From: Parascedosporium putredinis
Lineage: Eukaryota; Ascomycota; Sordariomycetes; Microascales; Microascaceae
Length of the DNA: 64,000 nucleotides
Assembly: GCA_949357655.1 (NCBI GenBank)
Contig: CASHTG010000001.1
Location: 558,001 to 622,000, forward strand
Direction: 5' to 3'
The position numbers and the translations under genes are program-made. The notes under the pieces are model-generated. The model made no database searches and was not told the DNA's origin. It saw only the letters and a list, made by a program, of their open reading frames with translations. Of the stretch, positions 35,901-45,730 are shown in pieces (position 1 is the first letter of the stretch; each line of letters opens with the position of its first letter).

Positions 35901-36418
35901 GTGTCAGCCCGGCTCGAGGCGGGATACGGCACGGATTACTTTATCAAGCACGCCAACAAGCTCCAGGACAACCTCTTCAAGCAGTTGTACCCCGCCATCA
36001 TCCTGATGGAGAGCGACAAGCTCGCGCGGCCGGTAGACCGAAAGCTTGCCGTGGTATCCTACACCAAGACTCTTTGCGAGTCTAGGGCGTTTGCGGATGA
36101 ATTCAAGAAGGGCTGGGCCAACACGTGCAACAAGCTCATCATGCTCTAGCGAACCCGCCCACCATTGGGGGTGGTCTGGGTGATGAGATTATTACCGAGG
36201 CGGATGTGGACGATATCGGCTTTGGTATCACATTTACAGCCCTCAACACGTGTAAGCCTGCGGTCCGAGACGATTACCCCGAGATCACCAATGTGGTGGA
36301 CTGGGTGCGAGACTATATCAAAGCGGCCAACACGCGACACAACGGGGCCATTTACTCGTTCATCGCGGAGAGGTTACAGGACCAGCAGAAGCAGGTTCTT
36401 TCTAGCATGCTGCAGTAA
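32981..36418 (+). CDS. CSE1: Exportin-2 / CSE1, importin-alpha re-exporter
   Basis: Karyopherin-beta that returns importin-alpha to the cytoplasm with Ran-GTP. Seven exons: 32981-33050, 33149-33291, 33423-33590, 33682-33852, 33931-35321, 35415-35717 and 35792-36418. The importin-N region shows AETALKAEQAKPQYSLNLL and RLSAALAFKNFIRNNYV. CSE1-specific text follows: KIFYDLSCHDVPPIFEENL, LLHKYLSYKNPLL, LFEDEPIEFIRRDLEGSD, MRILIVIKDGAAAIL and RFYYYHFEAIGALVRYC. Four single bases are missing (34045-34049, 34527-34530, 35660-35663 and at 36147). With them the exon lengths sum to 959 codons (958 residues), the usual CSE1 length. The start MAANIGAIAQLLDATLDPGQ is the first ATG and fits the family. The gene is essential in yeast, so the shifts are unlikely to be real. 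Confidence 0.95.
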
Positions 36419-38094
36419 GGGGCCCCGCGCGGAAGAGGGAGCTGCCAAAAGTGCCATTGTGTTCCTTGAGGTTTTTTTCCCAAGATTCTTCAGAGGCACG
36501 GCGGCTGAGAGCAGGTATGGAAGAGGGGGCGGGGAGCCTTGGTGCCGCTCGGCCGAGATGCAGAGTCGAGTGGCTAGCCTGATGCGCGCACGACGGAGCC
36601 AACGCACACGCTACCGTTTACGCCATGCATGACTGACTTTATGAGACACCACGCCCTCCATGTGGTGTTCTTGCCGTGGGTATTTCCTGGGAATTATAAC
36701 CCCGAGACCTCGGTACTCTACACACCCCTCCCGATCACAACAAAAGCACGAAAGAAAAGTGAAGGAAAAAGAAGGAAAAAGGGTTATCCCATGATCTTTG
36801 ATATGACGAGTCGCAGACAGGGACAATCCTATCTCGTTTAGCTGTGGAGGTTTGGCGAATAGGCTTATTGGGGCGTAGCTGGGGAAATGGGAATTTGAGA
36901 GAGGCGTGTGGCCTGTATTACAAGCAGGACTGGTCATTTTCACAAACAGGGCCCGTTTCCTCGATCGTATACTTTGGGTGGGAGGGCGGAAAAGGAGAAG
37001 ACAGCACGAGAGAGATGATGAAAGAGAATGAGATGGGGTTGAACAGCAAGAAGACACTTTTGCCCAGCCCCGGAGAACTTTTGCTAGGAAAGAATCTCTT
37101 GAGATGCTTGAGATGACGGAGAGGGCGGTTCCTCGATTTCCATCTGATGTAGTGCACAGAGGATGTTGGAACCATGAAACAAGAAAACATCTTTCATAGA
37201 TGTACATCTAAAAATCATTTTCCCCTTTAAATTCGATTGTGTCTGGACTCTGTGAAGCTGAGCTCTCAACTAAAAAAATGAGATGGTGAAATTCAATTGC
37301 TGGGTGTTTTCGAGTTCGTAGCTCTTGACCGCGCTCCATGTCCACGGGTTATCAGGACGACCGGCCGAAGAGGGACTACCAATTCCATACAGGGGAACTC
37401 TCATTGTTCATCATAGCCCATCCATGGATGGATCATGGATGTCAAAGAGAAATCTTCCCCGTGGGGTTAACAAAGCCTGCAGCCAAGGGACCGGGGAAAC
37501 CAAAAAAGAGGGGGCCGGGGCGTTCTTGCGGGGAACGAGCTCTTTGACAGGGAACATAGCTCAATTGATGTCACGGATGATTCTTTAGCGTTGCTACCAC
37601 AGCTGGCTAGCTCTGAATGGGAGCTTGAGACGAGGGAGTTCCCACCTCCGCGTCCCTCGCCCCGGCGTCTGGCTTTTGGTGCGCTGATCGGCCCGTGAAC
37701 CTCGGCAAACAGCTCGCGCCACTCCACGACACACACCCCCGCTACCACCGCCCTCTCTCTGTCTCCTCGCTTCATCATTAGAGAAACAAGAGCACCGGTG
37801 CCACGGACGTTACGGATTCGGTCTGGCGTTTTTCGGTTGCTTTTATTTCTTTTTGACCTGTATATGATGGGGATTGGCGTTGCCTATAACTTGTAAATCT
37901 CGTCTTTTCTCCAAGCATATAGCGACGACGAGACCGGCTTCCGACTCACAGGTTCAAGCACGTCTATTATAATACCTGCACTCCTCTTCAACCCGCCACT
38001 TACAACGAATTCCTAGCCTCGTCAACCCAAGGCCAGCTCTCTTCCTCGAACCCCAAAGAAAAACCCTCCCCCTTTTCTTTTACACTACTCCGTC
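36419..38094. other. Intergenic
   Basis: 3' flank of CSE1 and 5' flank of the racemase gene. The last 100 bases are CT-rich, as expected for a leader. Open frames within are not conserved. Confidence 0.5.
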
Positions 38095-39401
38095 ATGGCT
38101 ACCTCGAGGCCCCTTACCGGCCTCAAGATCCTCGAGTTTGCCGGCCTCGCTCCAGGTGTGTACCTCTCTCTATCTCTCTCTCACTCTCTCTTTTCTCACG
38201 AGGACCAAGTGAACCCAAAAGAGAAAACCCGCACTAACAAATCCCCCAGGCCCCTTTGCCGGCATGCTCCTCTCCGACGCCGGCGCCTCCGTCATCCGCG
38301 TCGACCGCGCATCCGCCACCACCACCACCACCACCGGCACCCCGCCCCCACCCACCCCCGATTTCCTCGCCCGCGGCAAAGCCTCCATCGCCGTCGACCT
38401 CAAGTCCCCCGCCTGCCTCCCCCTCATCCGCCGCCTCGCCACCCACGCCGACGTCCTCATCGACCCCTTCCGCCCCGGCGTCCTCGAAAAGCTCGGCCTC
38501 GGCCCGGCGGAGCTCACCACCGCCAACCCCCGCCTCGTGTACGCCCGCCTCACGGGTTTCCGCCGCGACGGGCGCTACGCCGCCATGGCCGGCCACGACA
38601 TCAACTACCTCGCCGTCTCCGGCGTCCTCGCCATGCTCGGCCGCGCCGACAGCCCGCCCCACGCCCCGCTCAACCTCGTCGCCGACTTTGCCGGCGGCGG
38701 CCTCGCCCTCGTCCACGGCGTTCTTCTCGCTCTCCTCGCCCGCGCCACCTCGGGCCGCGGCCAGGTCGTCGAGGCCAACATGGCCGACGGCGCCTCCTAC
38801 ATCGCCACCTTTCCCCGCCTCGCCCTCGGCACCCCGCTCGCCGACCGGCCCCGCGGCCAAAACACCCTCGACGGCGGCTGCCCCTGGTACGACGCCTACG
38901 AGACCCGCGACGGCAAGTACGTCTCCGTCGGCGCCCTCGAGCCCCAGTTCTTCGCGGCCCTGCTGCAGGGCCTCGGCCTCCAGGACCGCGGCCTCGAGCG
39001 AGACCGCGCCAACCGCGCCGCGTGGCCCGCCATGCGCGCTCTCTTTGCCCGCACTTTTGCCGCCAAGACCCGCTCCGAGTGGGAGGCCGTCTTTGACGGC
39101 ACCGACGCTTGCTGCGTCCCCATCCTCGACTACGAGGAGCTGCGCTCCGACCCCCAGCGCGAGGGCGACCAGAGGCACTTTGTCACCCTGCGCGATACTC
39201 CTTGCTTCGAGTTCGACCCCCTCCCCCGCCGCCGATGGCCAGGGCTCTAGGGAGGAGAGGCCAGGGTACGCCCCTCAGTTTCTCGCTCCGGGAGAGGGCG
39301 GCGAAGAGGCCTTGACGGAATGGTGTGGTTGGCACAAGGGCCGCGATTACGATGTTGTACGAGGCAATTTCGTCCTCGCCGAGGATAAGTCAAAGCTATA
39401 A
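38095..39401 (+). CDS. Alpha-methylacyl-CoA racemase-type CoA enzyme (CaiB/BaiF family III)
   Basis: CoA-transferase family III fold; closest in motifs to alpha-methylacyl-CoA racemase, which inverts 2-methylacyl-CoA esters for beta-oxidation. Exon 1 is 38095-38155 (RPLTGLKILEFAGLAPG), the intron is 38156-38249, and exon 2 is 38250-39401. Conserved blocks: PFAGMLLSDAGASVIRVD, DVLIDPFRPGVLEKLGLGP, GHDINYLAVSGVLAML, LNLVADFAGGGL and EANMADGASYIATF. The racemase pair is present: His of GHDINY (about 136) and Asp of VADFAGGG (about 166), 30 residues apart as in the bacterial enzyme MCR. Near 39223-39227 a run of five C's lacks two bases; the repaired frame has 404 residues and ends DKSKL. Third positions are almost entirely C or G, unlike most neighbours. 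A peroxisomal signal was not clear, since SKL at the extreme C-terminus depends on this repair; if correct it is a canonical PTS1. Confidence 0.9.
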
Positions 39402-40325
39402 GACGTGTTGGTGTATGACAAGCAAGCCCATGTAGTGATATATAGAAGAAGAAGACAATTAATCAAAACTTTGCAATCATTCATCCTTTCTACTAATTAA
39501 GCCCTCCCCGCCAAAAAGATGGATGGAAAAAAACAAAGGTCCCGGGAACGCTCCGCACCTCCTCTTAGCAGTAGATGTCCGTTCATTCATGTAGAAAAGA
39601 GACAGCGGTCAAGGGCCCTGCGTGAGAGAAAAGAGCGGGGGCAAGAAGGACAAAAAAAGAAGAGACAAACAGATATCGAGAATATCGGCGGAGAAGAAGT
39701 GCATCAACTAATGAAGAGACGCAAAAAAGGAACGTGGACAGAGCAGCCCCCTAATCCTCGTTCAGATGCCAACATTGGCTTGAAACCGATGAACAAAACA
39801 CCTAGTGTCCCGACGAGCGAAGAAAGAGAAATCACAAAAATAGAAATAGATGGGATTGAGCAATATACTAAACGTTCTGGCCGAACCACACCGTCAATTG
39901 GAACCGCCGTGTCTCTAGCTATCTCGGTACATGCATAAATCCATAAACTTTCCTCCGTCGCCTTTCTTGAACTAGAATAAAGTAGGGGAGGTAGGGTAGG
40001 GGTAGGTTTGCTACGTCGTGTTGTGCACAATTGTCCTATAGCCTTGGGGGTTCCGTCGCGCCTTGAGCTGCAGCGCCGCTAGATCGACCCTGCTCTGTCT
40101 GCGACGTCACCCCGCCGCGGCACGGCCGTTTGCAAGGCTAGGCAGAGAATGTGCCCACTGCGTAGGGTCGATAAAGAATCGAAAGGGGTAAGTTGGGAGG
40201 GGGTGGGGGGATATGTGTATGCCTGTTGCGCTGTATAATAATAATCCAACGGCAGCGAACAGGCGAAGGGCCGTTCGGATCTTCTTCTGCTCTCTTCCTC
40301 TTTGGCTCTCTTCTTGCCCGAGACT
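39402..40325. other. Intergenic, convergent 3' region
   Basis: Between the ends of the racemase and VPS1 genes. Purine-rich on the plus strand (about 39520-39740). No conserved coding sequence. Confidence 0.55.
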
Positions 40326-43000
40326 TTACTGCACCTGGCTGACAATCTCGCTGGCCTTGGAAAGAGACTTGACCATGTCCTGGCACTCCTTGCGTCGGCG
40401 AATGGTAAAGTCGCTCTCCTTGAGCAGCTCATCGAGCGTATCTGTCCTATACATGTTTTCCAAGAGCTCACGCTGCATCTCATCCTTGGTCAACCTGTTG
40501 GGGAGTGTTAGTTACAGAGATCTTTGTTCGTCGAGTTGGCGGAAACCAAACAAGGGTTCATAAAACATACTGGACAAGGTTCAGCATAACGGCCTTGGGA
40601 ACCATGTCGATCATGGTTCGCTTGACAATGTTGTAGTAGGACGAAATCAGCAGCTCTGCGTAAAAGGAAAAAAGGAATCCAAGGTTAGTTAATTATCTCC
40701 ATGGGTCTCTAGCTTTCATCAAGAGAACAAGGGAAAAGGAAAGGGCGGACGAAAACATACTGATGACCTCAACCTCAATGTTCTCTCGCTCAGACAGGGT
40801 ACCCGATGCCTTGAGTGTGGGTGGGGGCCTCCATTGCCGCCGCCTTCTTCTTGTTCTTGGCCGCGAAGAAGCTGCCAAAGAAGCCGCTGTTGTTGTCGCC
40901 GCCGAGGTTCGTGTCGCCCGTCGTCGGGCTAGCGGCCCTGGCTGGGGTAGCCGTGGCGGGGAGCGGCTTGCCCGTCTTGGGGTCCACCTGGACGGTGCGC
41001 GGGGGTTGTGGCGCTCGTTGACGATGGCCATGGCCCTATGGCCGTTGAGGAAGTCGGGGTGACCCGTGTTGATGTAGCAAGCCTCCATGGATACAAGGTC
41101 CTTGACGAGCTTGTTGGTGGGCTCCATTGCCTTTTGAAAAAGCAATAATGACAGAGTGGATCTTCTCCTTGAGGCCGGGATAACGTCGGTACAAGGCCTT
41201 GCCAAGGAGCTGCGAGAGGATGCGGACCAGCTCGTCGTAGACAAGGGAGACGCACTTGAGCGAGGGATCCTCCAAGCGCTTGATTTGCTGCTTGACGATG
41301 AGCTCAAAGGCTGCCGTGCCAACAAACAGCGCGGGCGAGGAACCCGACGAGTTGTACAGGATGGTGCGGATGTCGGCGTCTTTCACGACATCGAACGGAT
41401 CAATGGCCTTGATACCGTTGGAGTACAACTCGTGGAAAACGAAGCTGATACGCGCACCGCCCGACAGTTCGCTGCTTGAAAGCTCCGTGTTGTTTCCGTC
41501 CAGCACGGTGCGCCACTCGTTGGTGAACTCGGTGATGATGTTGAGCACAATGTTGGCACTGTTGCCAAGCATCGAAGGACCCAAGCTATCGAGCTCGGCA
41601 GTATACTTGGTAAGCGAGCTCGAAATCCTGGCCTTGATGTCGGGGAGCGTCTGCTTGATGTGCATCATCAGGATGAGGTTGAGCTTGCGGGCGAGGTAGG
41701 GCGTTCCGCAGTACGAGCTCTTGTTCCTATAAGCCTTGTGCGTCTCGAAAAGTTCTTCTCCGCCTCCAAAGCCGCCGAGATACTCTTCCTGTTGTCGATA
41801 TCGCGCTGGCCTCGGTTGACGACGGGGACGTAGCCCAGACGGAGAGGGATGATGCGGCCGGCCAGAATGTCCACCACGTCGGTGCCATCGTCCATGAGAT
41901 CGACCTTGGTCAGCACACCAATGGTCCTCTGGCCCTCGGGATCCACCTCTCGGCCCAGCTTCAGACCGTCGGAATTGGCCAAATCGACGTTGGCGGCCGT
42001 CACGGCAAGGATGATGGCGTTGGGCTTGACGATGTACTTGAGCACCATGTCTCGGATCTGACGCTCGATATCGCGCGGTTGGTCGCCGACAGGAACTCTC
42101 GTCAGGCCGGGCAAGTCAACGAGGGTGAGGTTGAGGACGTTGGGAGAGTATATCCTGAGGTTGATGGGGGCGGGAGAGATGCCGGCATTGCGTCCAACCT
42201 TGGCCGCCGTTTCCCTATCAATCTCTTCGCGGATCTTGTTGAAATCAAAGAACTTTTGGCCGGGAATGTGCAGGAACTCGCCCCATTCGTCCGCGTTCGC
42301 CGCCTTGTCGTCGCCAGCCACGAGCTCTTCATTGGCCCCATTGCTTTGTGAAGACGCCGGGCGGTTGATGAGCTGCAGAATAAGGGGTCGTCGAGTAACG
42401 ATACCGGAACCTCGTGGTAGGCTGTATAAGGGTAACGGTGGACGCGTGGGTTAGCGCAAATTGATCACTAGGGCGGTTCGCAGCCTCCGGCCAACAAGAG
42501 GGACCCCCGGCTGTCTGCTTGCCAGCACGTGCGAAGAGCAGTGCTCTGAATTTTACTGCTGGTAGGGGACCTAGGGCAAAAGAGCGCATAGGAAGGGAAA
42601 GGGAAACTGGGAAGCTGATCAACTCACAAGTCACGGCCAACAATATTCTCTAGTACGGAGCTCTTTCCGCTAGACTGACTTCCGACAACAACTATTTGAG
42701 GAAGGTCGATGGGATTCGCAACGCCGACAGTTGTGAATACATCCTGGAGCTTGTTCACCAATCTATCAAGGTGAAAAAGGGTCGTTAGCAACAAGAAAAC
42801 AATCCAAAAAAGTCACCAGCCATCGAGGCCGCGACAGCGTGCGTGGGTATCAGGGGTTGGTGCGATAATATGGCTGCCTAGGTATTCTAAGGGGGCCCTT
42901 CCGCACCGTGGGAAATTCGTAGCGGGAATATGGAAACGTACTGGATAAGGGCAGGATCAGAAATACCACCCGGCTGGGCGAGAGACTGCGCACCAGACAT
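40326..43000 (-). CDS. VPS1: Dynamin-like GTPase Vps1
   Basis: Dynamin-family GTPase for vacuolar/endosomal sorting and peroxisome division. Five exons: 43000-42942, 42762-42628, 42421-40761, 40655-40571 and 40494-40326. GTPase motifs in order: GSQSSGKSSVLE (G1), GIVTRRP (G2), VDLPGLT (G3) and LTKVDLMD (G4). The stalk has SGGARISFVFHELYSNGIKA, YNSSGSSPALFVG and MEACYINTGHPDFLNGHRAM. The GED at the C-terminus has DEMQRELLENMYRTD and ends ASEIVSQVQ. The stalk text and the lack of a Dnm1-type insert favour Vps1 over mitochondrial Dnm1. Five sites lack bases (41748-41751, 41137-41141, 41132-41135, 41001-41005, and two bases at 40823-40827). Repair gives 704 residues, the usual length. The start MSGAQSLAQPGGISDPAL fits fungal homologues. 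Confidence 0.95.
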
Positions 43001-43007
43001 TTTTGGC

Positions 43008-43030
43008 TTCTTCTTCTTCTTCTTCTTCTT
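43008..43030. repeat. (TTC)n microsatellite in the VPS1 leader
   Basis: Seven TTC units plus TT, eight bases upstream of the VPS1 start codon, so a GAA repeat in its 5' leader as transcribed. Confidence 0.9.
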
Positions 43031-43528
43031 GTCAATACAACGGCAGAATGGGAGGCGTGGTTGCGGGCCGGGCTGTTGGGAGAGACTGGCTCTCAGCTGT
43101 GTGGAGGGGTTGATTGGAGATTGCGGTTATCAGTGCGTAGGAGATCGGGTCGGGTCGGTGAGCAGCCGGCTCGAAGGAAAACAGGCCAACTTTGCGCTTG
43201 CTGTATTTTCTGGCAGGTTACGATGGGGCAGGGTTTGATCTCGCTTTCGAAGTGCAGCTCAGGCTGTTGTTGCGGGGATGGCGGGAGGATGTTGGGAAAG
43301 GGTGAGGTTGGTGGATTATGAGCAAAGGGGAGGGGGGCTATTGATTTGGCGATGTGGTAATAGGGTGTTGACGCCAAACTGGACCTTTCACGAGCCTGAA
43401 GCTGACAAGGGCTGGTTGCTGTGGGTTCGACAAGAATACGTAAGAGAAGGTGGCGGTCCTTTTTCAAGCCACAGGGGTGGGGATCGGGTCGAGGTGCCTT
43501 CGTGGCGTCCGTGCGAACACGAAACCCC
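43031..43528. other. Intergenic, VPS1 promoter
   Basis: G-rich on the plus strand, which is CT-rich in the direction of VPS1 transcription, as seen for other leaders here. No coding sequence was recognised. Confidence 0.5.
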
Positions 43529-44112
43529 ACATCAATGGTACGGGGTGCTGGATCTGAAAAACCCCTTGGCGGCAGTCTTAAAATGGTTGGAGGACGGTTG
43601 CAAGCCTAGAACCGTTGCAAAAAGAAACAACGGTTTCAGTACCCTTCGCTTTATTACAACTGTTGATATCTTTGCAACCGTTGATATCTCTGCAACCGTT
43701 GATATCTCTCACTCACTTTTCTGATCACCCTTTATATACCAAAATATGGTCCTTTCCCTCTTGATCGCGATGCCGTAGCTGTAACTTGTAAAATCGTAGA
43801 TGTAATCGTAATGTAAGAGAGAACTGTAGTTCGAACCGTAGATGACGCCTGGATTTTTCTATAATAAGAAAAGAAAAAAAAAAAAAAAAACGAAGGTGAA
43901 CGCCCCTATATAAGGATGATTATCTATATAAGAAGATGAATATCCTGATATAGTGATTTACATTTTGCTTGCAACGGTTGGAATTCTGCAACTGTTGCAG
44001 AAATCAACCGTTCTTTTCGCGTGGTTTGACGGCAAGTAGGATTTGCAGCGGTTGCAAGAAATGGACCGTCGATGGACCGTACAGACATCTCCGCGCCCCG
44101 TACCATTGATGT
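43529..44112. mobile_element. Candidate non-autonomous DNA transposon (MITE-like)
   Basis: A 17-base sequence, ACATCAATGGTACGGGG, at 43529-43545 recurs as a perfect inverted copy at 44096-44112. Inside both ends lie many variants of the motif GCAACCGTTG in both orientations. On the left these include copies near 43597, 43611, 43659, 43675 and 43692; on the right near 43973, 43988 and 44045. The centre is AT-rich with an A-run near 43870-43890. There is no transposase. Inverted ends plus subterminal motif repeats are typical of non-autonomous DNA elements. I could not find a convincing target-site duplication, so the exact ends, and even the identification, are uncertain. Confidence 0.5.
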
Positions 44113-45730
44113 AGCTTTGAATATACATAGTACGATCCATGTAACCAACGCGGACCTTGGTAGTCAAGACAATTAAGACAACATGAAGATGAATGGTTTC
44201 ACGTTTCACCCGGCTTCGTTAGAGTCCCGAAACACAAGCGCAGGCAACGAGTTCATCAGATTAAGAGGTTTAGTAGGCGTGTTAATAACAACAAGTAACA
44301 AGGTAATAAAACGAACCAGGCATCTTGATCCAACCCGACTCCACGGTCCACAAGCACTGCATGTCAAACGAGCTCCATCGCCACAAACACCTCATCCATG
44401 GTGCTCAGCTCCACGCTTCCCAGAGCAGGCGGTATTTGCACCACCACGTGACAAATCAAATAAGCTGGGCCCGGTGCAGCTGGAGTGCTTGGAAGATAGG
44501 AAGATGTAGTGCGTACGGGATAGAGATGGGGGAAGCTGGAGGGAGTACCGTGGACCACTACAGTAGAGGTACACGTTAACGTTAGGCAATGATATCCGCT
44601 AGAAAACTTTAATGTTAGGGTTCCCATGAGGCGCTGAAACATTCACCTCGGACGAACAGGAACGAGCTCGCGGTGTCAGGCCCGAGGCCGATCAGAGCTC
44701 GGAACGGGTTAGGCTACCACTAAAAGCCCCCTTGGACTTGGGAGCGCGCGGCTCCCCTGCCAAATCGCCCGCCGCGTCCGTAGGTATTCAAGGTGTTTGT
44801 CACGGCATGTCTTTATGATGCCCGGGTAGAAAGAAGTACGCGCAAGGATATGAGATCAGGATTCGAGAAGGTACGTGATACATAATTGCGCTTGCACAAG
44901 AAACAACTGTCCAATGCGAAGCTTCATACACGCCTGCTTGCGACCAGTCGCCCTCTTCGGCCAAGCAAGCTCCCTTGTTCTTCCCCTTTGGCAGCCCTCG
45001 AACCCCCAAAGAAACCAAGACCAAACATGGCTATGCCGTGGCCAAGAAATTCGCACCTTCTATTGATAAATACATCCATGACAGCGTGATGTGAGAACAC
45101 GCGAAGCGAAAAAGACCACCCTCGCTCATCATCCCGACCAACCTCCTGAGCCATCACCAGTGAGATATAATATCTTCACGTTGGCAGGGCAGTTTCCTAT
45201 CCCGTCCAAAGAGAAAGTGAAGAGTGAGATAGAGTAGATAGTAACAATAGGCAAGGCGAAGTGGGCAATAATGCCCACCCTCCCCTTCCGCCCCCGCAGC
45301 GATTCCAGCCGCCACCAGCAGACGTTCGCATACCGGGAGCCGTGGCCGTTCTGTTCGATGAAAGCAACGGTGCTAGGGTACGAGTGTAAAATGCTAGATA
45401 AAGAAAATATTTGGACATGTCAATCTCACCACGGTTTCAAGTCGACATGGCCGCTGCCCCTTCTAGGTTGTTACGAGTTTGAGAGATAGTTGGAAAAATG
45501 AAAAGGATAGGAAGCACAAGCGCCAACAGCCCCATCATAAGTCTGAGAAGAGAATGTCAAAGGAGGTCTTCTTCTCCATCGTCAGGGTCATACATATGAT
45601 GATCTTCGGCTTCTATAGCCATCTGGTCAGGCTCGTTAGGATGTTCAGAGGACGGCATGGGTAGGTGAGGTCCAGTCTGACTTTGGGTCCTAGGGTAGCC
45701 GAGTATGCCTGGTGGTCTTCGAATGTTGCC
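44113..45730. other. Intergenic
   Basis: Between the candidate transposon and the 3' end of GID7. No conserved coding sequence was recognised on either strand. Confidence 0.5.

Noticed and set aside
38095..39178. Arg/Pro-rich plus-strand frame and Gly/Ala-rich antisense frame over the racemase
   Set aside because: Both are by-products of extreme GC3; only one frame holds CoA-enzyme motifs and the catalytic His/Asp pair.
43278..43724. Open frame of 148 codons overlapping the left end of the inverted-repeat element
   Set aside because: The translation is repetitive because it reads through the GCAACCGTTG arrays; no protein family is evident.
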